This document shows, one piece after another, positions 16,482 to 24,522 of a stretch of DNA of 41,191 nt. The notes under the pieces were generated by a model. The model searched no databases. It was given only the letters and a program-made list of their open reading frames with translations, and had not been told where the DNA came from. Position numbers and translations under genes: made by a program. The DNA is from Methanomicrobia archaeon. GTDB lineage: Archaea; Methanobacteriota_B; Thermococci; Methanofastidiosales; NM3. The stretch's first letter is position 1. The number at the start of each line of letters is the position of its first letter. The stretch covers positions 1 to 41,191 of the forward strand of contig JAUVXU010000013.1 in assembly GCA_030603445.1 (NCBI GenBank). Direction: 5' to 3'.

Positions 16482-17159
16482 TCAAAGTACTATATCAAGG
16501 ACTTCTTGGAGATCACTTACACATAAAACATCTTTATTTTCGCATTTTTTTTGTGTCCTTGTTACATATATGGGCGTAATACCCATATGCAGCGCCCCTA
16601 ATACGTCTTCTATGTACGAATCTCCCACATAATAAGCTTCACTTGGCATTAAACACATCTCTTCTAATATATAAGAAAATATTTTAGGATGAGGTTTTTC
16701 ATAACCTAAATCTTTTGATGATATAGTACAGTCAAAGTAAGAGAGCAGACCGTGTTTTTCCAGCACATCATCAAGCTCGCGAGTTAGGTTCCAGTTAGAT
16801 ATTACACCAAGTGAAAATTTTCCATATAATCTATCCAGAACGCCTTTTGTTTCTGGAAAAGTTTTGAACTCTATGCTGTCTGCAAAAGATATGGTGATGC
16901 TTTTGGCCAATGTTTCATCTTTTGGCAGTCCGCATGACTCAAGTAACATCATGTTAAACAGGAATGGAAGGGATGAGTTTCCTATATTTGATATATCAAA
17001 ATACTTATCAAGCTTGGACTTTGCTTTTGTTATGTTTTCTAATATTGAATGTGCAGGAATGTTTATGTCATGCTCTTTAAAAACTGAAAGATAGATTTTT
17101 TCTGGCTCCGGCGTGATTTGCAGCAAAGTTTGTCCGACATCAAAGATCACGCCTTTCAT
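16482..17159 (-). CDS. HAD-superfamily hydrolase (subfamily IA)
   Basis: A 225-aa soluble HAD hydrolase with a helical C1 cap. Motif I is IFDVGQTLL; the second aspartate of DxD is glycine, a known variant in haloacid dehalogenase-like members but one that weakens a pure phosphatase call. Motif II is the serine of VISNWN, the motif III lysine is in YEKPHPKIF, and motif IV is YVGDSYIEDVLGA. The start is set at ATG 17159, not 17174: a TATA element AATATAAG on the minus strand lies ~27 bases upstream of 17159 but only ~12 upstream of 17174, so a leaderless message begins at the inner ATG. HAD proteins also normally begin a few residues before motif I. The substrate is unknown. Confidence 0.87.
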   Translation of the reverse strand: MKGVIFDVGQTLLQITPEPEKIYLSVFKEHDINIPAHSILENITKAKSKLDKYFDISNIGNSSLPFLFNMMLLESCGLPKDETLAKSITISFADSIEFKTFPETKGVLDRLYGKFSLGVISNWNLTRELDDVLEKHGLLSYFDCTISSKDLGYEKPHPKIFSYILEEMCLMPSEAYYVGDSYIEDVLGALHMGITPIYVTRTQKKCENKDVLCVSDLQEVLDIVL

Positions 17160-17260
17160 AAAGTTAATATCCATTACATATTCTTATATTTTTGTGCATG
17201 GAGATACAGAGACAAAAACTCTTTAAGGTAATAATACATTTTCATAAGTGAGGTATTAAA

Positions 17261-17839
17261 ATGAAATTGAGATTCTTATCTATTATTTTAATATTGTTTG
17301 TTAGTATTTTTGTGTCAGGATGCATATCCGGCGATGACTCTACAACAACACCAGCACCTACCACAACGCTTGCACCAACAACACCAGCACCTACAACGAC
17401 ACTTGCACCAACAACAATACCGCCAACAACAATACCGCCATACTACGATACGAAGGATGTTAACGTATCTGATGATAATGGGGGCTTTAAGGTAACAGTG
17501 ATTAAGGTGGGTTACTTTACTCACCCTAAGTATCATATTGTGGGACAAGAGACGACGCACTTTAGAGTGGATCTGGAAATAGAGAATCTAATCAACGCTA
17601 AACGTTCTATATATCCTAACATAAACAGCTATATAGTCGATGATCAAAGCGTCCGTTGGCCTGTATATTTTGTAGGCTCCCCTACAGACATAAGCGGCGA
17701 ATATGATGGGCTTGAGGTGCGCCAAGGTTATATTGTGTTTGAGGCAATAAATGAAAATTCATCTACACACACCTATACAATTGAGATACCGACCATGAAC
17801 TTGCCTGTAAAATTGAAAATAGAGTTCGTGTATCCATAA
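17261..17839 (+). CDS. Putative lipoprotein with Thr/Pro-rich linker
   Basis: A 192-aa exported protein. A signal peptide ends in a lipobox, with the lipidated cysteine at residue 21 (VSGC). It is followed by a short acidic stretch and a linker of about 35 residues rich in Thr, Pro and Ala, built from repeats of APTTTLAPTT and TTIPP. Such linkers are common O-glycosylated spacers in archaeal surface proteins. The C-terminal ~125 residues form a beta-rich globular domain reminiscent of the DUF4352 type (FRVDLEIEN, then IVDDQSVRW, then GYIVFEAINEN). I do not recognise a function. GTGAGGT precedes the ATG by about seven bases. T-runs follow the stop. Confidence 0.78.
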   Translation: MKLRFLSIILILFVSIFVSGCISGDDSTTTPAPTTTLAPTTPAPTTTLAPTTIPPTTIPPYYDTKDVNVSDDNGGFKVTVIKVGYFTHPKYHIVGQETTHFRVDLEIENLINAKRSIYPNINSYIVDDQSVRWPVYFVGSPTDISGEYDGLEVRQGYIVFEAINENSSTHTYTIEIPTMNLPVKLKIEFVYP

Positions 17840-17856
17840 TTTACAATATCAATCTC

Positions 17857-17880
17857 TTTATTATTTTTATTTTTTTTCTT
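17857..17880 (+). terminator. T-rich terminator after lipoprotein gene
   Basis: Dense T runs, including one of eight T, lie within 40 bases of the stop codon and fit an archaeal U-tract terminator. Confidence 0.5.
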
Positions 17881-17913
17881 ATACCTAATTTTGTTAGATT
17901 AAATACTGTAATT

Positions 17914-17957
17914 CTAAAAGAATGCCTCACCTTCAAGAGGCATCCTGTCTTAGAGTT
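17914..17957 (+). ncRNA. Stem-loop upstream of herA
   Basis: A perfect seven-base-pair stem (ATGCCTC 17922-17928, GAGGCAT 17937-17943) closes an eight-base loop, ACCTTCAA, inside an outer CTAA/TTAG pairing. It lies between the lipoprotein terminator and the herA TATA element. It might be a small RNA, a leader element of a longer herA transcript, or a protein-binding site. Nothing shows that it is transcribed. Confidence 0.25.
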
Positions 17958-17965
17958 GTAATAAG

Positions 17966-17976
17966 CTATTTATACC
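17966..17976 (+). promoter_or_regulatory. TATA element of herA
   Basis: CTATTTATACC is centred about 25 bases before ATG 17996, which would give a leaderless or nearly leaderless operon message. It is the first clear promoter upstream of the repair operon. Confidence 0.5.
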
Positions 17977-17995
17977 CATTATATGAGTAGGATTG

Positions 17996-19450
17996 ATGAT
18001 AGGAAAAGTTATTTTTTCTTCTACTCAGGAAGTAATATTTAGGATACAGGATGATGTAGAAGTGGAGACCATCACTGTGGGAACTCTCATAATCATTAAT
18101 TCTTATTACAAATACCTTGCAAGAATATCCTCTGTTGAGCTCAAGAATCTTGGTGAGAACACACTTGCTGATAAGGTAGCAACGATAAATACAGAAGACG
18201 TGTTTGGGGATATACAGTCAGCGCTTGGTGAGCAGTTTTATTATGTATGCAAGGCGCGTGTTGTTGGTATTGTAGATGGAAGGCTTCGTGGTGCGAAATC
18301 AATACCAAAATTCCTTTCAACAGTACGCAAAGCAGAGAAGGGAGATCTTGCGTTCCTTGAAGAAATGAGGGGCGATGTAGTTGAAGTAGGAATGGTAAGA
18401 GATGTCGATATACCAATTCTTCTTGATAGGAAATACCTCATAACACGACATTGCGGAGTTTTTGGAAAGACAGGGAGCGGGAAATCTAACACCGTGAAAG
18501 TGATTTTAAGCAAACTTATTGAGAAAAAAACGCCTTGTTTAGTGTTTGATATTCATAGTGAATACTCTGGATATGAGTGTCTGCGTTCTAGTAAAGATGT
18601 CGTAATTATGGGGATAGGCAATTGTGAGGATGTTACAATATCTCTTCCCCTTTCTGCGATAAAGCCTAAAGACGTGCGTCTTGTAACATCGATCAATGAA
18701 ACACAAGGAGAGGCGATAGATATGATAAGGCGCCGTTACAAAAAAGAATGGATTTCCTATATTACAGGGACAGATTCCAAAACTATTTCAAAGGAATTCG
18801 AAGATAAAATATCTGATATGACAATAGGCGTTTTGAAGAGAAAGCTAGATTCGCTTGAAATGCAATGTTACGTGGGGCCAAGCTTTAATTCCCTTGAATA
18901 CATGTTCCAGGCTTTGTGCAAGCACAAGACGCTAGTAATAGACTTCGGGGAATATGAGCATAATGATTATGCAATCCGCCTAATAACAACTGTTGTTTCT
19001 CGCTTCCTTTTGGAAAAATATAAAAATGCAAAGAGGCAGGGAACTAATCTTCCAGAGACACTTATAGTTCTTGAAGAGGCCCATAAACTTCTCTCAAAGG
19101 ACTTGACACGCCTCACTATTTTTGAGGAAATAGTGCGTGAAGGGCGCAAATTCAATATAGGCCTCCTTGTCGTTGACCAGACGCCAAGAAAGATTCATGA
19201 GGAGGTCATATCACAGCTAAATACGGTCATTATAATGTTACTGACCAATATCAAAGATAGGGAGCATCTCGTGCTTTCGTCAGAAAACGATCTGTCCGAT
19301 TTCAAGGATGAGATGGCGCGTCTTGACATGGGTGAGATGATAGTAACAGGAATATCAGTTCCAGTGCCTCTTTTCGGAAAAGTGCCCGAGTTTGTTGGGT
19401 TAAACCAGAAGGCACCAGACGGCTTTGATGCATTTTCATTTAATGAGTGA
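17996..19450 (+). CDS. herA: HerA DNA translocase/helicase
   Basis: A 484-aa FtsK/HerA-family hexameric ATPase that drives DNA through a ring during end resection with NurA, acting with Mre11-Rad50 in double-strand-break repair. An N-terminal beta-barrel HAS domain (about 1-140) is followed by the RecA-like core: Walker A GKTGSGKS (157-164), FDIHSEY, Walker B TLIVLEEAHKLL (about 354-365) with the catalytic glutamate, and REGRKFNIGLLVVDQTPR carrying sensor/arginine-finger residues. The start is ATG 17996, one codon after a TTG. Its stop overlaps the next small reading frame's upstream signals. It is first in an operon with mre11 and rad50. nurA, often fourth in this operon, is not present here. 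Confidence 0.96.
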   Translation: MIGKVIFSSTQEVIFRIQDDVEVETITVGTLIIINSYYKYLARISSVELKNLGENTLADKVATINTEDVFGDIQSALGEQFYYVCKARVVGIVDGRLRGAKSIPKFLSTVRKAEKGDLAFLEEMRGDVVEVGMVRDVDIPILLDRKYLITRHCGVFGKTGSGKSNTVKVILSKLIEKKTPCLVFDIHSEYSGYECLRSSKDVVIMGIGNCEDVTISLPLSAIKPKDVRLVTSINETQGEAIDMIRRRYKKEWISYITGTDSKTISKEFEDKISDMTIGVLKRKLDSLEMQCYVGPSFNSLEYMFQALCKHKTLVIDFGEYEHNDYAIRLITTVVSRFLLEKYKNAKRQGTNLPETLIVLEEAHKLLSKDLTRLTIFEEIVREGRKFNIGLLVVDQTPRKIHEEVISQLNTVIIMLLTNIKDREHLVLSSENDLSDFKDEMARLDMGEMIVTGISVPVPLFGKVPEFVGLNQKAPDGFDAFSFNE

Positions 19451-19454
19451 TAAT

Positions 19455-19628
19455 ATGAAATCACATTACGCACATGATGGAATTATTGTGGCAAGAATAC
19501 AAAATATTTCTCAAGCAGTAAGTAGGCTCCTTAAAGAACTTATAGTAGTTGCATATAGAAGTGGTGTTTTTATATCTCTCTTCTTTTGGAATACGAAAGA
19601 GAATATTGATGCTTTGACGGTGGTTTAA
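19455..19628 (+). CDS. Small hypothetical protein between herA and mre11
   Basis: A 57-aa open frame starting with MKSHYAHDGI. It begins five bases after the herA stop, with AGTGAT (overlapping that stop) as possible ribosome binding site, and ends one base before the mre11 ATG. It has basic and hydrophobic residues mixed and no metal or nucleotide motif; residues about 21-42 could form a helix-strand pair. I do not recognise it. The tight fit between two co-transcribed genes favours a real product. Against it, the segment is AT-rich and contains a TATA-like TTTTTATAT that might instead be an internal mre11 promoter. It could also be a fragment of a former gene. Confidence 0.45.
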   Translation: MKSHYAHDGIIVARIQNISQAVSRLLKELIVVAYRSGVFISLFFWNTKENIDALTVV

Positions 19629-19629
19629 G

Positions 19630-20715
19630 ATGTTTGTGCACGCTGCAGATATTCATCTTGGGATAACGCGTTATCCTAAAATAGATCCTTTGACAGGCCT
19701 AAATCTTCGCAGCAAAGATTTTTTGGGGGGATTCAATGAACTTTGCGATTTCGTAATTGATACACGCCCGGACTTGTTCCTTCTTTGTGGGGATCTCTTT
19801 GATAGGGTGAATCCTACAAACTACATGCGCAGACAAGTTCAGCAACGATTTCAAGAGCTGTCTCAATTAGCTATAGACACAATAGTAATTTCTGGAAATC
19901 ACGAGACGCCAAGAACAAAAGGTGTTTCAAACCCCTTAGTGCTTTATAAGAACATGGATCATATCCATATAATCCTTGCTCCATGCCAGAAGGATATAGG
20001 AAATTATCATATAAGGGCGGTGCCTTATACTGCCCATCCTCAATCTTACATGGACAAACCTGTTTCTGGTAAGGAGAACATACTCATGATGCATACCACC
20101 ATAGAGGGTGCAAGAGTGGGATCGGAGCGCTTCATGTGCTTTGATGAGGAAGCAGTTAAGCGTTCTGAAGTGCCCCCTTATGACTATGTGGCATTAGGCC
20201 ACATACATAAGTCACAGATGTTGTCTCGTAATGGCACTCGCATTGTGTATCCTGGATCTATAGAACGTTATGACTTCAATGAGATTGATGAGAAGAAAGG
20301 TTTTTACTTGGTTGATGGGGATCCAGAGTTTGTAGGCGTAAACACGCGGCCGATGATTTCTAGAGAGATTGTGGTAGATAATTTGAGCGGATACGATATT
20401 ACTGCCAAAAGCGTTGAGATACTAAAGTCAGAACACATAGAAAATAAAATAATTCGCCTGGAATTTACAGGAACGATGGACGATGTTGAGCGAAATAGTA
20501 TAAACTTTGCAGAGATAAAGGAAACTGCACTAAGCGCTGCTTATTTTGCCTTGCATGACAAAACAGCTGCATCGAACTATCTCAATATAAAAGAGGAGAA
20601 AGTAGTATTTTCCCCCTACGCTGAGCTTGAGAGATATTTGCAAATGACCGGTAAATATCATAATGAGGTATATGAGCTGGGAAATGCTATCATTCATAAG
20701 AGGCTAGAGAAATGA
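19630..20715 (+). CDS. mre11: DNA double-strand break repair nuclease Mre11
   Basis: A 361-aa Mn-dependent nuclease of the calcineurin-like phosphoesterase fold, with 3'-5' exonuclease and endonuclease activity in the Mre11-Rad50 complex. Phosphoesterase motifs in order: HAADIHLG (D7, H9), LCGDLFDR, ISGNHE, LMMHTT, LGHIHKSQ, YPGSIERYDF. The capping domain spans about 230-330, and the C-terminal helices that bind the Rad50 coiled-coil base follow. Length is usual for archaeal Mre11. GGTGG lies about nine bases before the ATG, inside the small upstream frame, so its translation may be coupled. It overlaps rad50 by four bases (ATGA). Confidence 0.96.
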   Translation: MFVHAADIHLGITRYPKIDPLTGLNLRSKDFLGGFNELCDFVIDTRPDLFLLCGDLFDRVNPTNYMRRQVQQRFQELSQLAIDTIVISGNHETPRTKGVSNPLVLYKNMDHIHIILAPCQKDIGNYHIRAVPYTAHPQSYMDKPVSGKENILMMHTTIEGARVGSERFMCFDEEAVKRSEVPPYDYVALGHIHKSQMLSRNGTRIVYPGSIERYDFNEIDEKKGFYLVDGDPEFVGVNTRPMISREIVVDNLSGYDITAKSVEILKSEHIENKIIRLEFTGTMDDVERNSINFAEIKETALSAAYFALHDKTAASNYLNIKEEKVVFSPYAELERYLQMTGKYHNEVYELGNAIIHKRLEK

Positions 20716-23264
20716 TAGTTGAGCGTATTGATCTTATAAACTTCAAAAAATACACAAAAGAGGCCATCGAGTTTGGAAGGGGGACAATTGGAATTTTTGG
20801 CCCCAATGGAGCAGGAAAATCAACGCTCTTCGATGCCATCTGTTGGTGCTTATATGGCGTTACGCCAACTATAGGAAAGGAAGGAGAAAATGTCAAACAG
20901 GAGGAGCTAATCCAAGATGGAAAAGAAGATATGGGTGTAGAACTGTTGTTTAATTATGGCCATCAGCGCTATAATGTATCTCGCTTCTATTCTACTATAG
21001 ACGGAACTCATGCACGTGTTCGTGTGGATGGCGAGATAGTTGCTAACTCTTCTAAGGAGGTATCTAGCTTCATTACTAAGACCCTTGGGCTTGATGCCAA
21101 GGCATTTATTTCCGCTTCTTTCATTCGCCAGAAGGAAATAGATCTGCTAACAAGCCAGCGTGCATCAAAACGAAAGGAAATTATAAACAGATTATTCAAT
21201 TTGCAGCTTTACGATTCAATGCTTGATGACACAAAGAGATTGTCCCGGGAGCTTGATATGGAAAAATCTCTTTTGGAGGAAAAGTATAGTAATCTCAAGC
21301 AAGAGGTAAAACATTTCAAAGAGCTTATAAAGGATGATTCTTCCCAAAAGAGAACATATAAGGAGATCAAGAAAAGATGTTCGGAATGTTTGTTGTCATT
21401 TTCAAAGGAAAAGAAGGCCCTTGTTAGCGTAGAACAGGCTTTTGAACAGTACAATTATCATCTTAATGAGTTTCGTGTGATAGAAGTTAAGGAAAAAGAG
21501 TACTTACAGCGTCTGGGCGAAATGCAGGCAGAACTTGAAGAAGTTATCGAGTCAAAAAGTATATTGGGTAAAATAGAAGAAAAACTTGGAAAACTCCTCC
21601 CATTTAAGCATGAAGTCGAAAGGCTCACACCTATCAGAGATACTTATAGGGCTCTTGCTTTTCATATAGAGGAGCTTAATCGTTCTAAAGAAACTAGCAT
21701 AAATAATCATAAGAACTCCGTGGAGCTAAAAACTGCGCAACTAAGCAAACTCAAGGATAAGGAAAATAGGCTCTCTAAAGAACATGATACGCTGGAAAAA
21801 CTGCTTATTAATAAGGAAAAATCTTTACCAGATGTGGATTTATTGGAGTGTTCATTAAAAGAATATAGAACTGAGCTTGAGAAAATAGAGGATAGGATAT
21901 CAGGCGATAGGGCTGCAATAGAGCGTATCAACACGATTATAGATAGATTGCGTAAAGAAGGGGCTACGTACACATCCTTGGAACACAAATCGCGCTGCCC
22001 CACATGCCATCAGAATTTAGACGATAACCAGAAGGCGCTTCTTCTAAAAGATAATACATCTTCGCTTGAAAAATACACGTCGATGCTGCGTAACAACATG
22101 ACAAAAACTAAAAAGATTGAGGCAATGCGCAACGATCATAGACAACGCATCACATCTTTAGAGCTTGCGATACCTGATGGACGAAAGCAGATATTGACTT
22201 TATCAAAAAAACACTCGGAACTTGAGAATCAGATGATGCGGCTAAAAGAGGTTCGTTTGCGCATAACGGATATTTCTGCTGAGATAACGCTCCAAGAGGC
22301 AGAACAAACAGACAGCCTAAAGAAAATTGAGAAGGAAGCGAAATCTTCAAGAAAAAAACTACAGGATATGAATTTTGATCAGTCTGTATACGAAGTTGCC
22401 CAGGCTAAGGCAAGAGAATATGCCACATTTCATGCCAAGCGCGATGCCTTATCAAAACAGGCATCAAAGGAGAATTCCATAAGGGAGCAAATCGAAAAGA
22501 TGCGTGCTCTTTTATCAGAAATAGCTATTTTAAAAAAGGAGCATAGTTTTCATATACAAAAAAATGAGATATCAAAACAAATGGTGGAAGAAGCAAAGGC
22601 ACGAGTTTCAGTGATCGAACAAGAACTCTCGTCGATAAAAGTAGAAGAAGCAAAAATTATGCAACAAATTGAGAATAATGATATAATAAGGCTTAGGATG
22701 AACACTACGAAGGAGAGTATCATAGAGTGTGAGTTAACACTTGAGAAAACAAAAAAGAAGATGCATGATTATGAGATACTCAAAAACGCATTCAAGAACA
22801 TCCCCATAAACATCCATGAGAGGCTAAAACCACTGATACAGTCTGAAGTGTCCGCCCTTCTTAACGAAACGACACTCGGAAAATATTCTGCGGTTACAAT
22901 AGATGAAGATTACACCATCAGAGTGCTTTACAATGGCGTTTATTATCCCATCTATCGTTTTTCAGGAGGAGAGAAGGACCTTATTAACCTTTGCCTGCGT
23001 GTTGGTATCTCCCGCGTTTTGGTATCTTTGTCAAAAGAGCAGGGGTTTGCCCATCTTGAATCCTTGTTCTTGGACGAGACATTTTCATCTCTTGATGTTG
23101 AACGACGGAGGAATTTGCTGGCAGCAATTCACACATTGGAAAAATTCTTTTCACAAATAGTTATAATAACACATGTGGAAGACATACAAGAGATGATACC
23201 TGCTGCATTGGTGGTGGAAGAGAATATAGATGGCAGCTCATCTATCACATATTTAAAAAAGTAA
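20712..23264 (+). CDS. rad50: DNA double-strand break repair ATPase Rad50
   Basis: An 850-aa SMC-like ATPase that clamps DNA ends and controls Mre11. The N-terminal lobe carries Walker A GPNGAGKST (about 34-42) and the Q-loop SFIRQKEID (about 135-143). A long antiparallel coiled coil (about 180-680) is interrupted at its apex by the zinc hook CPTC (C429, C432), which joins two Rad50 molecules. The C-terminal lobe has the ABC signature FSGGEKDL (about 752-759), Walker B LFLDETFSSLD and the H-loop IITHVED. Length is ordinary for archaea. The start overlaps the mre11 stop by four bases, so translation is coupled. No nurA follows; the next gene has its own promoter. Confidence 0.96.
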   Translation: MIVERIDLINFKKYTKEAIEFGRGTIGIFGPNGAGKSTLFDAICWCLYGVTPTIGKEGENVKQEELIQDGKEDMGVELLFNYGHQRYNVSRFYSTIDGTHARVRVDGEIVANSSKEVSSFITKTLGLDAKAFISASFIRQKEIDLLTSQRASKRKEIINRLFNLQLYDSMLDDTKRLSRELDMEKSLLEEKYSNLKQEVKHFKELIKDDSSQKRTYKEIKKRCSECLLSFSKEKKALVSVEQAFEQYNYHLNEFRVIEVKEKEYLQRLGEMQAELEEVIESKSILGKIEEKLGKLLPFKHEVERLTPIRDTYRALAFHIEELNRSKETSINNHKNSVELKTAQLSKLKDKENRLSKEHDTLEKLLINKEKSLPDVDLLECSLKEYRTELEKIEDRISGDRAAIERINTIIDRLRKEGATYTSLEHKSRCPTCHQNLDDNQKALLLKDNTSSLEKYTSMLRNNMTKTKKIEAMRNDHRQRITSLELAIPDGRKQILTLSKKHSELENQMMRLKEVRLRITDISAEITLQEAEQTDSLKKIEKEAKSSRKKLQDMNFDQSVYEVAQAKAREYATFHAKRDALSKQASKENSIREQIEKMRALLSEIAILKKEHSFHIQKNEISKQMVEEAKARVSVIEQELSSIKVEEAKIMQQIENNDIIRLRMNTTKESIIECELTLEKTKKKMHDYEILKNAFKNIPINIHERLKPLIQSEVSALLNETTLGKYSAVTIDEDYTIRVLYNGVYYPIYRFSGGEKDLINLCLRVGISRVLVSLSKEQGFAHLESLFLDETFSSLDVERRRNLLAAIHTLEKFFSQIVIITHVEDIQEMIPAALVVEENIDGSSSITYLKK

Positions 23265-23344
23265 ATAAATATATGTTTTTTTGCCATGCTTATAGTAGAA
23301 ATCTTTTTATAACCTAATGGAATGTATTTTGTGGTGTTAATCAA

Positions 23345-24187
23345 ATGAAAGTTTCTGATGTGATGACGAACAACGTTATCTGCGTTAACGTACCTGGTTT
23401 GAGAAAAAAAGCACTTGAGATTATGCAGAAGAACAATGTTTCTGGACTTCCAGTTATTGATGAAAAGACTAGAAATCTTGTTGGGATGGTCACATTGGAC
23501 GATCTTTTGAAGAATCCCGATGAGGAACAGATTGCTTTGATAATGAGGAGGCTAGTCGTGACAGTGGGTGCCGATGAGGACATTATGCATGCTGCCAAGA
23601 AACTTTCTGAGAAGTGCATCTACAGGCTTCCGGTGGTAAACAATGGAAAGCTTGAGGGCATAGTTACTGTTGAAGATATAATAAAGAGGGGACTTTCCAA
23701 GATCGATAGCGATGAGGAATGCTCAGCATATATGAAGAAGTATGTGGCATGCGCTTGGGATGAGACTCCTTTGTCCTTGTTATTGAAGATCATGGAATAT
23801 TCGCATTCTCTGGCAGTTGTTTTACTTGACAACAGGGGAAATCTAGTTGGGGTCATCGATAATTCAGACCTCATAAAGCATGGAGAAATTGTTGATGAGA
23901 CTGATAAGACCTCTCTGAACAAAGGCGCAGACGACGATGACTGGACATGGGAGACGAAAAGTACCCTTTACATTGGTACAAAGCGTTTAAGGCTTCCTAA
24001 TAAGGCTGCAAGGGACTATACATCTGGTGATGTGCATACGGTTGCACCAAACACTTCGATTACAGAATGTGCCAGGCTGATGCGCCGATACGATGTTGAG
24101 CAGTTGCCTGTGATAGATGAGGACAACGATATAATGGGCATAGTTAGAGACGTAGATCTTCTTGCATATTTCTTGAATGAAGAGTAA
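23345..24187 (+). CDS. Protein with four CBS domains
   Basis: A 280-aa soluble protein consisting of four CBS motifs (about 1-62, 68-125, 133-186 and 218-280), that is, two Bateman modules. The last three each close with a GI/GV-x-D type strand (GIVTVEDI, GVIDNSDL, GIVRDVDL), typical of adenine-nucleotide or S-adenosyl-ligand sites. There is no fused catalytic domain, so it probably acts as an energy- or ligand-sensing regulator of a partner protein. The first module's opening VSDVMTNNV is standard. A linker of about 30 residues, rich in Asp and Trp, separates motifs 3 and 4. TTTTTATAAC (about 23303-23312) is a likely TATA element, and GGTG lies eight bases before the ATG. It is not part of the rad50 operon. 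Confidence 0.92.
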   Translation: MKVSDVMTNNVICVNVPGLRKKALEIMQKNNVSGLPVIDEKTRNLVGMVTLDDLLKNPDEEQIALIMRRLVVTVGADEDIMHAAKKLSEKCIYRLPVVNNGKLEGIVTVEDIIKRGLSKIDSDEECSAYMKKYVACAWDETPLSLLLKIMEYSHSLAVVLLDNRGNLVGVIDNSDLIKHGEIVDETDKTSLNKGADDDDWTWETKSTLYIGTKRLRLPNKAARDYTSGDVHTVAPNTSITECARLMRRYDVEQLPVIDEDNDIMGIVRDVDLLAYFLNEE

Positions 24188-24522
24188 TATTTAATTTATA
24201 TTTGAGTTTATCATTTGATTTACAGATACTATCACATTTTATTAGAAGGTACGAATTTGCAGGATTTGCCATATTTTCATACTATAATATCTGTTTTTTA
24301 TATTTTGTTTTATTAGATGCACAAATATCTCATTATATATAAAATAATTGATTAAATCGTTTATATACTCAATCTATTGAAATATTTTTATTATTTTACC
24401 GAAAATTATTTATATAAATATTTCCTTATTTTTAGTACCTCAACTATAGGATTTTATCTATAGATGTTTGAAAACGATGATTATATTTCGTCTGAGGACG
24501 ATATATTGGGAGGTAAAAAAAG
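24188..24522 (+). promoter_or_regulatory. Long AT-rich promoter and leader of the peptide-importer gene
   Basis: 335 bases with no gene. The strongest TATA match is TTATATAAATA (24410-24420), giving a leader of about 80 bases. In the leader, CTATAG occurs twice with an eight-base spacer (24444-24449 and 24458-24463), a possible operator or small hairpin. A very strong ribosome binding site GGGAGGT lies at 24508-24514. The upstream 220 bases are AT-rich with further TATA-like words and may hold regulator sites. Confidence 0.6.

Noticed and set aside
17350-17440. Tandem-like DNA repeat in the lipoprotein gene considered as a CRISPR or satellite
   Set aside because: The repeat encodes the APTTTLAPTT linker in frame and has no spacers; it is a protein-level repeat.
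17298-17560. Low-complexity frames (Gln/His-rich on plus, Cys/Arg-rich on minus) over the lipoprotein linker
   Set aside because: They arise from the repetitive Thr/Pro linker codons read in other frames. The lipobox, ribosome binding site and C-terminal domain support only the annotated frame.
23265-24522. A nurA gene or other repair gene after rad50
   Set aside because: The only gene here is a four-CBS protein with its own promoter; no nuclease motif is present.
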